From DATBSK01 sp964532485 (lineage in GTDB: Bacteria > Actinomycetota > Acidimicrobiia > IMCC26256 > PALSA-555), in assembly GCA_964532485.1 (NCBI GenBank), contig CAZHKE010000005.1:43705-107704 (forward strand): a stretch of DNA of 64,000 nucleotides, in the 5' to 3' direction. The notes below the pieces were generated by a model. That model saw nothing but the letters and a program-made list of their open reading frames with translations. It ran no database searches and was not told the origin of the DNA. Position 1 is the stretch's first letter, and each line of letters starts with the position of its first letter. A program made the position numbers and the translations under genes. Positions 1-8,545 of the stretch are shown here, in pieces.

Positions 1-1057
1 CATCGGGCTCGGGCCACTTCAGGCCCATGAAGAGGCCGCGCCGGCGCACCTCGCACGGCACGACGGCGAGCTCCTTCTCCAGGCGGAGGCCGACGTCGCC
101 GACTCGCTCGAGGAAACCGGGTGCCTCGACGAGGTCGAGGACGCGCAGCGCGATCACGCATCCGAGGTCGGAGCCGCCGTACGACGACACGTGGACGAAG
201 GGCTGCTCGTCGTAGAAGCTGTGGACCGCCGACGTCATCAACGTCGCGGCGATGGGATACAGACCGCCACCGAGTCCCTTGCCCGTGACGACCACGTCGG
301 GTTCCACGCCGTCGTGCTCGTAGCACCACATCCGACCGCTGCGACCGAGGCCGGTCTGCACCTCGTCGAGGACGAGCAGCGCGCCGCGGTCGTCGCAGAG
401 CGCGCGAACGCCCGCCAGGTAGCCGTCGTGGGGGATCGGCATGCCGAGCGTCGCCGGGATGGTCTCGAGGATGACTGCTGCCGTGTCGTCATCGATCGCC
501 GCGTCCATCGCCGCGAGGTCGTCGTAGGGAACGTGCACGAAGCCCTCGAGCCCGAGCCGGTAGGGCTCGTGGTACCGGGCGTCGGCCGCCGACGCCGCGA
601 GCGCCGTGTGACCGTGGAACGCGCCGTGGACCGAGACGATCCGCCGTCGCCCGCTGATGGCGATCGCCGTCTTGAGCGCTACCTCGATCGCTTCCGACCC
701 CGACGGAGAGAACACCGCCCCGGGACAACGACCGCCTGTCGTCGCGGCGAGGCGCTCGCCGAGCTTCGCCTTCCAGCCGGAGACGAGGTGGTGGTTGCCG
801 ACGTCGATCTCGTCGCGCTCGACCGCGTCGTGGAGCGCCTGGCGGATCGCCGGGTTGCGATGGCCCAGGTTGAAGACGCCGCCGTTGCAGTGGCAGTTGA
901 AGAAGCGCCGGTCGTCGAAGGCGTCCCAGAAGAACGGGCCCTCGCGTCGCCCGAGCACGATGTCGATGCCGAGCGCCTCGAAGGCCTCGACCTTGCCGCG
1001 TGAGAGATGGTCAGCGAACGCCGCCGTCGTCATCGCCAGGTCCGAGTACGGCTGCAC
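1..1057 (-). CDS. Class III PLP aminotransferase, 3' end outside window
   Basis: PLP-dependent transaminase of the acetylornithine/4-aminobutyrate group; the amino donor cannot be told from sequence. About 352 residues are visible and the C-terminus runs off the left edge. The motif SGSEAIEVALK lies near residue 119, LDEVQTGLGR near 230 (the Asp that contacts the PLP nitrogen), and VTGKGLGGG near 258 with the Schiff-base Lys at about 260. I place the start at GTG 1057 because CAGAAT sits exactly six bases upstream, the same leaderless arrangement seen for other genes here; ATG 1033 and GTG 1063 are alternatives and no Shine-Dalgarno supports any of them. It is divergent from the class I aminotransferase at 1142. 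Confidence 0.88.
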   Translation of the reverse strand, partial: MQPYSDLAMTTAAFADHLSRGKVEAFEALGIDIVLGRREGPFFWDAFDDRRFFNCHCNGGVFNLGHRNPAIRQALHDAVERDEIDVGNHHLVSGWKAKLGERLAATTGGRCPGAVFSPSGSEAIEVALKTAIAISGRRRIVSVHGAFHGHTALAASAADARYHEPYRLGLEGFVHVPYDDLAAMDAAIDDDTAAVILETIPATLGMPIPHDGYLAGVRALCDDRGALLVLDEVQTGLGRSGRMWCYEHDGVEPDVVVTGKGLGGGLYPIAATLMTSAVHSFYDEQPFVHVSSYGGSDLGCVIALRVLDLVEAPGFLERVGDVGLRLEKELAVVPCEVRRRGLFMGLKWPEPD

Positions 1058-1063
1058 GTGCAC

Positions 1064-1069
1064 ATTCTG
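1064..1069 (-). promoter_or_regulatory. -10 box, leaderless promoter
   Basis: CAGAAT on the minus strand, six bases before GTG 1057. No convincing -35 seen. Confidence 0.45.
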
Positions 1070-1127
1070 ACCGCGAGGGAGGCCGGGGCGCTCGGCCGCT
1101 CCGGTGCTCGCCTGCTCCGGTGCTCCG

Positions 1128-1133
1128 TACGAT
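1128..1133 (+). promoter_or_regulatory. -10 box, leaderless promoter
   Basis: TACGAT eight bases before ATG 1142, predicting a leaderless or nearly leaderless transcript for the aminotransferase-nitrilase pair. Confidence 0.45.
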
Positions 1134-1141
1134 GGCGACCC

Positions 1142-2302
1142 ATGCGCTCGGGACCCCTCGCGTCACGGCTCACAGGCTTCGGCACGACGATCTTCGCCGA
1201 GATGTCCGCCCTTGCCGACCGCACCGGCGCGATCAACCTCGGGCAGGGGTTCCCCGACACCGACGGGCCGGACGTCGTGAAGCAGGCCGCGGTCGACGCG
1301 ATCCTCGCCGGTGAGAACCAGTACGCACCTGGTCCGGGCATCCCGGAGCTGCGGCACGCCGTCGCGGAGCATCAGTGCCGGTTCTACGGGCTCGATGTCG
1401 ACGCCGACCACGAGGTGCTCGTCACGACCGGCGCGACCGAGGCGATCGCGGCGTCGCTGCTCGCCCTGTGCGAGCCCGGCGACGAGGTCGTGACGTTCGA
1501 GCCCTACTACGACTCCTACGCGGCCTGCATCTCGATGGCGGGCGCGACGCGGCGAGTCGTCACGCTCCGCCCGCCCGGCTACGGGTTCGACGTCGACGAG
1601 CTCGCGGGCGCGATCGGTCCCCGGACGCGCCTCTTGCTGCTCAACTCGCCGCACAACCCGACCGGCAAGGTGTTCACCGACGACGAGCTGGCGACGATCG
1701 CGGATCTCAGCGTCGCGAACGATCTGCTCGTGGTCACCGACGAGGTGTACGAGCACCTCGTCTTCGACGGCGCGCATCGGCCGATCGCCTCGTTCCCGGG
1801 GATGCGCGACCGCACGGTCACCATCTCGTCCGGTGGAAAGACGTTCTCGTTCACGGGATGGAAGGTCGGATGGGCGTGCGGTGCGGCCGATCTCGTCGCG
1901 GCAGTCCGCACCGCCAAGCAGTTCCTCACGTACGTGAGCGCGGCGCCGTTCCAGCGGGCCATCGCGGTCGGCCTCGGCCTCGACGACGGCTACTATCGGG
2001 CGTTTGCCGACGGTCTGCGCGCCAAGCGCGACCTCCTCGTTGCCGGGCTCTCCGACGTCGGCTTCGAGGTGCACCCGCCCGCTGGCGCCTACTTCGTCAC
2101 AGCCGACGTCCGGTCGCTCGGTGAGACCGACGGGATGGCGTTCTGCCACGGCCTCCCCGAGCGCTGCGGCGTGGTCGCTGTACCCAGCGTCGTGTTCTAC
2201 GACGACGTCGAGGCCGGTCGGCCACTGATCCGATTCACGTTCTGCAAGCGGCGCGACGTCCTCGACGAAGCGGTGGCGCGCCTGAAGGCCCTGACCCGAT
2301 GA
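1142..2302 (+). CDS. Class I/II aminotransferase (DapC / methionine aminotransferase type)
   Basis: A 386-residue fold-type I PLP enzyme. NSPHNPTG is at 168-175, TDEVYEH near 199-205, and the PLP Lys is K233 in SSGGKTFSFTGWK; the substrate-carboxylate Arg lies in RFTFCKR near the end. The protein follows the mycobacterial enzyme annotated as succinyldiaminopimelate aminotransferase (DapC) closely from its first 20 residues, but that family also contains glutamine transaminase K and YbdL-like enzymes acting on methionine or aromatic acids. The next gene, 24 bp downstream, is an omega-amidase-like nitrilase, which favours a glutamine-using transaminase whose ketoglutaramate by-product is hydrolysed by the partner. 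Upstream in-frame codons to 1007 are open, but the -10 box supports ATG 1142. Confidence 0.9.
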   Translation: MRSGPLASRLTGFGTTIFAEMSALADRTGAINLGQGFPDTDGPDVVKQAAVDAILAGENQYAPGPGIPELRHAVAEHQCRFYGLDVDADHEVLVTTGATEAIAASLLALCEPGDEVVTFEPYYDSYAACISMAGATRRVVTLRPPGYGFDVDELAGAIGPRTRLLLLNSPHNPTGKVFTDDELATIADLSVANDLLVVTDEVYEHLVFDGAHRPIASFPGMRDRTVTISSGGKTFSFTGWKVGWACGAADLVAAVRTAKQFLTYVSAAPFQRAIAVGLGLDDGYYRAFADGLRAKRDLLVAGLSDVGFEVHPPAGAYFVTADVRSLGETDGMAFCHGLPERCGVVAVPSVVFYDDVEAGRPLIRFTFCKRRDVLDEAVARLKALTR

Positions 2303-2326
2303 GCCGGACCCGATGAGGCGCCTGCC

Positions 2327-3088
2327 ATGAGGGTGGCGGCGATCCAGCACGACATCGTGTGGGAGCAGCCCGAGGCGACGTGCGCGCGACTCGCGCCGAT
2401 GCTCGCGACGGCCGCGGCCGACGGTGCGCAGCTGGCGGTGCTCGCCGAGATGTTCTCGACCGGCTTCTCCATGCAGTCGGAGCGCATCGCCGAGGACGTC
2501 GGTGGTCCGTCGACATCGTTCCTCGTCGACCAGGCACGCGAGCTCGGGATCTGGGTGTGCGGCTCGCTGCCGGAGCGCACCGACGAGCGGGAGCTGCCGG
2601 CGAACACGCTCGTGCTCGCGTCACCCGATGGCGCGACGCATCGCTACGCCAAGATCCATCCGTTCACCTACGCGCGTGAAGACGAGCACTACGCCGCAGG
2701 CGACGCACACGTAACGGTGGACGTCGACGGCGTGCGGGCGAGCCTGTTCGTCTGCTACGACCTGCGCTTCGCCGACGAGTTCTGGGGGCTCGCACCCGGG
2801 ACGGACCTCTACGTCGTCGTGGCGAACTGGCCCGCGTCGCGGCGCGACCACTGGCGGGCGCTCCTTCGCGCACGCGCGATCGAGAACCAGGCATACGTCG
2901 TCGGTGTGAACCGTGTCGGCCGTGGGGGCCGCCTCGACTACGCGGGTGACAGCGTGATCCTCGACCCCCTCGGCGAGACGCTCGCCGAGGCCGGCGCCGA
3001 CGAGCAGATCCTCGCCGCGGAGGTCGACCCGGCGCGCGTGGCCGACGTCCGAACCGAGTTCCCGTTCCTCGCAGACCGGCGCGTCTAG
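2327..3088 (+). CDS. Nitrilase-superfamily amidase (omega-amidase type)
   Basis: A 253-residue carbon-nitrogen hydrolase. The catalytic triad is readable as E41 in LAEMFSTGF, K109 in YAKIHPF and C143 in FVCYDLRF. The MF-x-x-GFS context after the Glu is typical of the YafV/Nit2 omega-amidase branch, which cleaves alpha-ketoglutaramate or alpha-ketosuccinamate to the ketoacid plus ammonia. It follows the aminotransferase by 24 bp in the same direction and probably shares its transcript. No signal peptide, so cytoplasmic. The family is clear; omega-amidase specificity is inferred from motif flavour and partner gene. Confidence 0.88.
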   Translation: MRVAAIQHDIVWEQPEATCARLAPMLATAAADGAQLAVLAEMFSTGFSMQSERIAEDVGGPSTSFLVDQARELGIWVCGSLPERTDERELPANTLVLASPDGATHRYAKIHPFTYAREDEHYAAGDAHVTVDVDGVRASLFVCYDLRFADEFWGLAPGTDLYVVVANWPASRRDHWRALLRARAIENQAYVVGVNRVGRGGRLDYAGDSVILDPLGETLAEAGADEQILAAEVDPARVADVRTEFPFLADRRV

Positions 3089-3091
3089 CGT
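3086..3091 (+). promoter_or_regulatory. -10 box, leaderless promoter
   Basis: TAGCGT, overlapping the nitrilase stop codon and seven bases before GTG 3099. Confidence 0.45.
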
Positions 3092-3098
3092 CGCCGCC

Positions 3099-5408
3099 GT
3101 GACGGGAACTGGCGGTGGCATCGACCGGACCTACGAGGGGTTCGGCGGGCGGGTCGGACGGACGTTCGCGGGCTCCGAGGGCTGGTGGCCGCCGCGACCC
3201 GAGCCGCCGAGTGGCGCACCGAACGTCGTGGTCGTGCTCGCCGATGACCTCGGCTACTCGGACCTCGGCTGCTACGGCTCCGAGATCGACACGCCGAACC
3301 TCGACGCGCTGTCAGCCGGCGGCCTGCGCTTCACGAACTTCCACGTGACGCCGATGTGCTCGCCGACGCGCGCTGCGCTGCTCACGGGGGTGAACCCGCA
3401 CCGCGCCGGTCTCGGGACCGTCGCCCACTCCGACGCCGGGTTCCCCGGCTACGCGATGGAGCTCGCCGACGACGTCGCGACGGCGGCGGAGGTCTTCCGC
3501 GACCACGGGTACTCGACGTTCATGGTCGGCAAGTGGCATCTCGCGAAGGACTCCGACTGCTCAGCGGCAGGACCGATGCACTCCTGGCCGTGTCAGCGCG
3601 GCTTCGGCCGCTTCTACGGCATCCTCGATGCCTTCACGAACCAGCACCATCCGCACCGCCTCGTCGAGGACAACCACCTCGTCGACGTCGATCGCTATCC
3701 CGAGGACTACTTCTTCACCGACGACATCACCGATCGGGCAATCGCGATGCTGCGGGAGCAGCAGGCGTCGAGCCCGAGCAAGCCGTTCTTCCTCTACTTC
3801 GCGCACGGATCCGTGCACGCGCCGCTCGCGGCACCGGCAGCCGACATAGCGAAGTACGCCGACCGTTACACCGCCGGGTGGGACGTGCTGCGTGAGGAGC
3901 GGTGGCGGCGTCAGCAGGAGCTCGGCGTCATCTCCCAGGGTCTGCCGCTGCCCCCGCGGAACCTGGAACCCGGTCACGAGGTCGCGGCGTGGGACGACCT
4001 GACGCCGCGGGAGCAGGAGCTCTACGCGCGACACATGGCGGTGTACGCGGGGATGGTCGACAACCTCGATCAGAGCGTCGGACGGCTGGGCGCCGCGCTC
4101 GCGGAGCTGGGTCAGCTCGACAACACGATCTTTCTGTTCCTATCGGACAACGGTGCGTCACGCGAGGGCGAGGTCACCGGGACGACGGCGTACTACGTCC
4201 ACCTCCTCCAGGGCGACGACGTCGACGCCGATGCCGCGCGCCTCGCTGACATCGGTGGTCCGACCACGACTCCCCACTACCCGCGGGGATGGGCGATGGC
4301 GTGCAACACGCCGTTCCGCCTCTACAAGATCAACACGCATGCCGGTGGGCACTCGGCGCCGTGCATCGTCTCGTGGCCCGATCGCATCACCGACCGCGGC
4401 GCCTACCGACGTCAGTTCCAGCACGTCACCGACGTGCTGCCGACGCTCCTCGACTGCTGCGGTCTGACGATGCCGACCGAGCGCAACGGTCGTGTGCTCG
4501 CGGAGCCGGCCGGCGCGAGCTTCAGGGCCGCGCTCGACGACGCTGACGTCGCGAGCACGCACCGCGAGCAGTACTACGAGCAGCAGGGCCACCGGGGCTT
4601 CTACCGCGACGGCTGGGAGGTCGTGACGCTCCATCAGCCGCTCACGCCGTTCTCCGACGCGGAATGGGAGCTGTACGACCTCACGGCCGACGCGAACGAG
4701 CTCCACGATCTGTCCGCGCTGCACCCCGAACGTCGAAGCGAGCTCGCGGCTGCATGGGAGGACGCGGCGTGGGCGAACTACGTGTACCCGCTCGACGAGG
4801 GATCGAGCATCAAGTACCTGCTGCGCCCGCCACGCAGCCGCGCCTACGCGGAGCCGGTGACCATCCTCCCGGGCACCGCGACGCTCGAGCGGTGGCGCTC
4901 GCTCCAGCTGATCTGGTTCCGGGCACTGACGATCCACATCGCGCTCGAGCACGGCACCGGCGACCAGGGGTATCTCGTCGCGCACGGCGACCAGGGCGCG
5001 GGCTACGGCGTGTACGTGCTGGGCGACGAGCTCCGGTACGTGCACAACGACGGCCGCGGCCGGATGCGCGAGCTCTCCGGCGGTGATCTCAGGGCCGGCG
5101 TGCGCGACGTGGTGGTCGACCTCGCCGCGCCCGGTCAGCAGCAGTGGACGGTCACACTGGTCGTCGACGGTGAGGAGCGGGCGTCGCTCGACGAGGTGCC
5201 GATGCTGTTCGGAATGGCGCCGTTCGAGGGCATCGATGTCGGGATCGACCGGCGCTCGCCCGTCTCGTGGGCGATCTACGAGAGGTTCGGGCCTTTCCCG
5301 TACACGGGGACGCTCCGCTCGGTGCGCTACGAGCCGGGCGAACCTGCGCCCGATGCACCCGAGCGGATGCTCGATGCCATCCGGGAGATGGGCGCGAAGT
5401 TCGAGTGA
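3099..5408 (+). CDS. Arylsulfatase (type I formylglycine sulfatase)
   Basis: A 769-residue alkaline-phosphatase-fold sulfate-ester hydrolase. The N-terminal metal-binding motif is VVVLADDLGYSDLG (D49, D50), and the nucleophile motif CSPTRAALLTG begins at C87. Because it starts with Cys and reads C-x-P-T/S-R, it should be matured to formylglycine by an FGE, which is not in this window. The length and a long C-terminal extension (roughly 540-769) match mycobacterial AtsA/AtsD rather than the shorter 450-550 residue enzymes. No signal peptide is visible, so the protein is probably cytoplasmic. The GTG start follows a -10 box by seven bases. It ends nine bases from the convergent P450. Substrate unknown; sterol or aryl sulfates are possible given the neighbour. 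Confidence 0.92.
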   Translation: MTGTGGGIDRTYEGFGGRVGRTFAGSEGWWPPRPEPPSGAPNVVVVLADDLGYSDLGCYGSEIDTPNLDALSAGGLRFTNFHVTPMCSPTRAALLTGVNPHRAGLGTVAHSDAGFPGYAMELADDVATAAEVFRDHGYSTFMVGKWHLAKDSDCSAAGPMHSWPCQRGFGRFYGILDAFTNQHHPHRLVEDNHLVDVDRYPEDYFFTDDITDRAIAMLREQQASSPSKPFFLYFAHGSVHAPLAAPAADIAKYADRYTAGWDVLREERWRRQQELGVISQGLPLPPRNLEPGHEVAAWDDLTPREQELYARHMAVYAGMVDNLDQSVGRLGAALAELGQLDNTIFLFLSDNGASREGEVTGTTAYYVHLLQGDDVDADAARLADIGGPTTTPHYPRGWAMACNTPFRLYKINTHAGGHSAPCIVSWPDRITDRGAYRRQFQHVTDVLPTLLDCCGLTMPTERNGRVLAEPAGASFRAALDDADVASTHREQYYEQQGHRGFYRDGWEVVTLHQPLTPFSDAEWELYDLTADANELHDLSALHPERRSELAAAWEDAAWANYVYPLDEGSSIKYLLRPPRSRAYAEPVTILPGTATLERWRSLQLIWFRALTIHIALEHGTGDQGYLVAHGDQGAGYGVYVLGDELRYVHNDGRGRMRELSGGDLRAGVRDVVVDLAAPGQQQWTVTLVVDGEERASLDEVPMLFGMAPFEGIDVGIDRRSPVSWAIYERFGPFPYTGTLRSVRYEPGEPAPDAPERMLDAIREMGAKFE

Positions 5409-5417
5409 TGGAGCGCT

Positions 5418-6623
5418 TCAGGCGCCCGTGGCGGTGAACGTGACGGGAAGCTCCTCGATGCCGCGCACGAACGCGTTCGGCGTTCGTCGAGGGCCGATGT
5501 CGTCGGCGCGCGACCAGCTGTCGAGACGTCGCGTCAGCTCCTCGAACATGATCCGCAGCTCCAGCCGCGCGAGCGCGGCTCCGAGGCAGAAGTGCGTGCC
5601 GAAGCCGAACGCGATGTGCGGGTTCGGGTCGCGGGTCACGTCGAAGCGCTGCGGATCATCGAACACCGACTCGTCGCGGTTCGCCGACCCGTACATCAGC
5701 ACGACCTGCTGACCTTCGCCGATCGGCTGTCCCGCGATCTCGGTGTCACGAGTCGCCACGCGACACATGTTGAGCACGGGCGTGGTCCATCGGATGAGCT
5801 CCTCGACGGCGCCCGGGATCCGTTCCGGCTCGCGACGCAGCAGCTCGCGCTGCTCGGGATGCGCGATGAGCGTGTCGAACCCGTTGGTGATGACGGTGCG
5901 GGTCGTCTCCGCCCCGCCGTCGAGGAGCAGCAGCGCGTCCGAGGCGAGATCCTCGTCGGTGAGGGCACGGCCCTCGACCTCGGCTCGGGTCCACACCGAC
6001 AGGAGGTCGTCCATCGGGCAGCCACGCCGCTCCTCGGCGACCCCGAGCGCGGCGGTGCCGAACTCGGCTGCCGACAGGATCCCCTCGTCGGTCGCGTAGC
6101 GCGGCCCGCCGCCGAGGAGGATCGTCGACGTGGACCAGTGCACCAGCTTCGGCCAATCGGCGTCGGGGAAGCCGAGCAGGTGCCCGATCATCTTCGCCGG
6201 GAGCGGCGCGGCGAGCTCGGCGACTACCTCCGCGTGTCCTCGTTCGGCGACCGCGTCGATCAACGACGTGACGGTCTCGCGCACTCGCGGTTCGTGATCC
6301 ATGACCGCTCGAGGCGTGAACCGTCGGGCCACGAGACGACGACGCTCGGCGTGGAGCGGGTCGTCGACGCCGATCATCGACGGGTCCGCCGGGATGTTCG
6401 GTCGGTAGCCGCCGGCGTTCGACCAGGTGGCCGGGTCCTTCTCGATGGCGACGATGTCGCGATGGCGACTGACGCCCCAGAGCTCGTTCGTCGCGTCCCG
6501 GTAGACGGGCTTGTGCTCGCGCAAGTACGCGTACGCGGGCTCGGGGTCGCCCGCGTACAGATCGCCGTCGAGAAGGTCGAGCCCACCGGTCTCGACGAGC
6601 TCGGCGGCCTGGTGTGCATCCAT
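5418..6623 (-). CDS. Cytochrome P450, CYP142/CYP125-like
   Basis: A 401-residue soluble P450. The heme loop FGFGTHFCLGAALARLE carries the axial thiolate C346. The I-helix segment is LLLDGGAETTRT and the ExxR segment is EELIR. The run around SNAGGYRPNIPADPSMIGVDDP and the C-terminal NAFVRGIEELPVTF are close to mycobacterial CYP142, which oxidises the side chain of cholesterol and cholestenone. This makes a sterol or terpenoid side-chain hydroxylase the best guess, but substrate is an inference. Electron-transfer partners are not adjacent. ATG 6623 has CAGTCT six bases upstream. It is divergent from the SDR gene. Confidence 0.92.
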   Translation of the reverse strand: MDAHQAAELVETGGLDLLDGDLYAGDPEPAYAYLREHKPVYRDATNELWGVSRHRDIVAIEKDPATWSNAGGYRPNIPADPSMIGVDDPLHAERRRLVARRFTPRAVMDHEPRVRETVTSLIDAVAERGHAEVVAELAAPLPAKMIGHLLGFPDADWPKLVHWSTSTILLGGGPRYATDEGILSAAEFGTAALGVAEERRGCPMDDLLSVWTRAEVEGRALTDEDLASDALLLLDGGAETTRTVITNGFDTLIAHPEQRELLRREPERIPGAVEELIRWTTPVLNMCRVATRDTEIAGQPIGEGQQVVLMYGSANRDESVFDDPQRFDVTRDPNPHIAFGFGTHFCLGAALARLELRIMFEELTRRLDSWSRADDIGPRRTPNAFVRGIEELPVTFTATGA

Positions 6624-6629
6624 CGCGCC

Positions 6630-6635
6630 AGACTG
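6630..6635 (-). promoter_or_regulatory. -10 box, leaderless promoter
   Basis: CAGTCT on the minus strand, six bases before ATG 6623 of the P450. Confidence 0.4.
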
Positions 6636-6699
6636 TCACGCCACGCCCGTCGGGCCGGACAGGGCCACGTCCTTCGGGCACCACACGTGAGGGGATCGC

Positions 6700-7524
6700 A
6701 TGGCCGTGACGATGCTGGGTCGACCGACGACGGGGGTGGTGGTGACCGGGGGAGCGTCGGGCATCGGGCGCGCCAGCTGCCTCGCCCTGGCCGAGGTCGG
6801 TCGTCCGGTTGCCGCCTGGGACATCAACGGTGACGGAGCCGCCGAGACGGCGCGCGACTGCGAGGCGCTGGGCGTCTCGGCGATCGGCCGCGCCGTCGAC
6901 GTGACCGACGGGCGGGCGCTCGACGACGCACTCGACGCGACGAAGGCGGCGATCACGTCGATCGGTGGTCTCGTGCACGCCGCGGGCATCGTGGCGCCGG
7001 CACTCGACGACGTCATCGACGTCGGCACCTGGGACGCCGTGCTCGGTGTGAACCTGCGCGCCGAGGCGATGCTCGTCAGCGCGCTGCACTCCTCGCTGCG
7101 TGATGCGAACCCGGGATCGGCGATCGTGGGGATCTCGTCGATCGAGGGGTTGATCGGGCACGGCTTCATCCCCTCGTACGTCGTGTCGAAGCACGGGCTC
7201 ATCGGGCTCACCCGCTCGCTGGCACACCGGCTGGGGCCCGACGGGATCCGCGCCAACGCCGTCTGCCCCGGCTACATCGAGACGCCGATGCTGACGCCGA
7301 CGATCTCCACGCCGGAGGCCCAGGCGGCGTTCGTCCGGAGGGTGCCGCTCGGGCGGCTCGGTCAGCCCGAGGACGTCGCTCGCATCGTGCGGTTCCTCCT
7401 TTCGGACGAGGCTTCCTACGTCAACGGCTCGGTCGTCGTCGTCGACGGTGGCGTGACGGCAGTCGGTGGACAGGACGCCTTGGCCGGCGGGGACCAGGTC
7501 GAGCAACGGATGAACGAGCGCTGA
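6700..7524 (+). CDS. Short-chain dehydrogenase/reductase
   Basis: A 274-residue classical SDR. The cofactor motif TGGASGIG is at 16-23, a D41-containing end of beta-2 suggests NAD(H) preference, HAAG is near 93-96, the catalytic Ser is at 146/147, and Y160-x-x-x-K164 is in SYVVSKHG. The PG motif CPGYIETPM follows. A Shine-Dalgarno-like GAGGGG precedes ATG 6700; ATG 6712 is a second possibility. The end DGGVTAVGGQDALAGG is longer than usual by about 20 residues. It is divergent from the P450, so a shared alcohol or sterol oxidation role is possible but unproven. Confidence 0.9.
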   Translation: MAVTMLGRPTTGVVVTGGASGIGRASCLALAEVGRPVAAWDINGDGAAETARDCEALGVSAIGRAVDVTDGRALDDALDATKAAITSIGGLVHAAGIVAPALDDVIDVGTWDAVLGVNLRAEAMLVSALHSSLRDANPGSAIVGISSIEGLIGHGFIPSYVVSKHGLIGLTRSLAHRLGPDGIRANAVCPGYIETPMLTPTISTPEAQAAFVRRVPLGRLGQPEDVARIVRFLLSDEASYVNGSVVVVDGGVTAVGGQDALAGGDQVEQRMNER

Positions 7525-7570
7525 CGCGGTACCGTGCGCGCGTGATGGAGATCCTCGCCGGCCCCGACTC

Positions 7571-8008
7571 GTGAACCCGCGCCTGCCGCGCCCCAGCCTC
7601 GACGGCGTCCTCAACCTGGTCGACGTCGATGCGCTGCTCGAGCACATCGACCTGAACCGCCAGCTCGACCGCATCGACCTGAACGCGCTCCTCGGGCGCC
7701 TCGACGTGAACCAGCTGCTCGACCGGGTCGACGTCGATCGGCTGATCGAGCGCGTCGACCTCGACGCAGTGATCGACCGGATCGACGTGAACCAGGTCGT
7801 CAATCGGGTCGACGTCGAGGAGCTCGTGCAACGCACCGAGGTCGGCGCGCTCATCATGGATTCGACGAGCGGCGTCGCACAGCGAGTCCTCGACGCTCTG
7901 CGATCGCAGGCCGTCGGCATAGACGGCTTCTCGAACCGGGTCATGAACAGGGTCTTGCGGCGCGACCCGACGACACTGCCTCTCGGTCCACCACGATTCG
8001 AGCCATGA
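7571..8008 (+). CDS. Nonapeptide-repeat protein preceding an RDD protein
   Basis: A 145-residue protein beginning at GTG 7571. Residues 17-97 are nine consecutive 9-residue units of the form hydrophobic-D-[VL]-[ND]-x-hydrophobic-hydrophobic-x-R, such as VDVDALLEH, IDLNRQLDR and LDVNQLLDR. The tail TSGVAQRVLDALRSQAVGIDGF is not repetitive. I recall similar repeat-plus-tail segments in actinobacterial proteins next to or fused with RDD domains. There is no signal peptide or membrane span. Its stop overlaps the RDD gene start (ATGA at 8005), so the two are translationally coupled and likely work together at the membrane. The molecular role is unknown; the units may form a regular amphipathic surface. 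Confidence 0.8.
   Translation: MNPRLPRPSLDGVLNLVDVDALLEHIDLNRQLDRIDLNALLGRLDVNQLLDRVDVDRLIERVDLDAVIDRIDVNQVVNRVDVEELVQRTEVGALIMDSTSGVAQRVLDALRSQAVGIDGFSNRVMNRVLRRDPTTLPLGPPRFEP
7619..7861 (+). repeat. Nine tandem 27-bp coding repeats
   Basis: In-frame degenerate 27-bp units, each coding one nonapeptide of the preceding entry. The units differ at many synonymous and variable positions, so the array is old rather than a recent expansion. Confidence 0.8.
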
Positions 8009-8520
8009 GGAAGGCGACACCCGAGACGTCGAAGCTGGGTCACTACGCCGGTCCGGCAACGAGAGCCGCGGCCTACGTCGTCGACCTCGCGATCAGCGTC
8101 GGCCTGTTCGTCGCCACGACCGCAGTCGTGCTGTTCCTGTTCGCCCTCGTGACCAGCTTCGACCTCGACGGCGACGAGATCCCGCCGTGGGTCTCAGCGG
8201 TCCTCTTCGCCGCCTGGCTGTTCCTCTACTTCGGCGGCTCGTGGGCGGCGTCGGGGAAGACCGCGGGCATGTCGCTGCTCGGCCTGCGTGTCGTCGACCG
8301 TGACGGCAGCGACCTCGACTCGTGGCGCGGCTTCCTGCGGGCGCCCGCGCTGGCGCTGAGCATCTCGCTGTTCGGCCTCGGTCTGATCGGCGTCGTCATC
8401 GGGCGCGAGAACCGGGGCCTCCAGGACGTCATCGCCGGCAGCGTCGTCGTGTACGACTGGGACGCTCGCGCCGCGCGGCTGCGCTTCCTCGCCCGCCGGA
8501 GAGAGTCCGTCGTAGAGTGA
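8005..8520 (+). CDS. RDD family membrane protein
   Basis: A 171-residue integral membrane protein. R19 and D27 fall in the first span (TRAAAYVVDLAISVGLFV), the Arg-Asp pair that names the RDD family. Further hydrophobic spans lie near 47-80 and 110-135, and SWAASGKTAGMSLLGLRVVDRDG is the typical central loop. Function in the family is poorly defined; transport or membrane-protein assembly roles have been suggested. The ATG overlaps the stop of the repeat protein, and a DUF308 membrane protein follows 25 bp later. Confidence 0.85.
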   Translation: MRKATPETSKLGHYAGPATRAAAYVVDLAISVGLFVATTAVVLFLFALVTSFDLDGDEIPPWVSAVLFAAWLFLYFGGSWAASGKTAGMSLLGLRVVDRDGSDLDSWRGFLRAPALALSISLFGLGLIGVVIGRENRGLQDVIAGSVVVYDWDARAARLRFLARRRESVVE

Positions 8521-8545
8521 CGGAGTCGCCAGCCGAGGAACGCCG

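Noticed and set aside
191..1003. Plus-strand frame of 270 residues
   Set aside because: Arg/Val/Asp-rich shadow of the class III aminotransferase, which has clear motifs on the minus strand.
7619..7861. CRISPR or minisatellite reading of the 27-bp repeats
   Set aside because: Units are contiguous, in frame and degenerate with no spacers; they encode a protein repeat.
5746..8043. Very long minus-strand frame crossing the P450, SDR and repeat genes
   Set aside because: No domain; low-complexity Arg/Ser content and contradicted by three well-supported genes.
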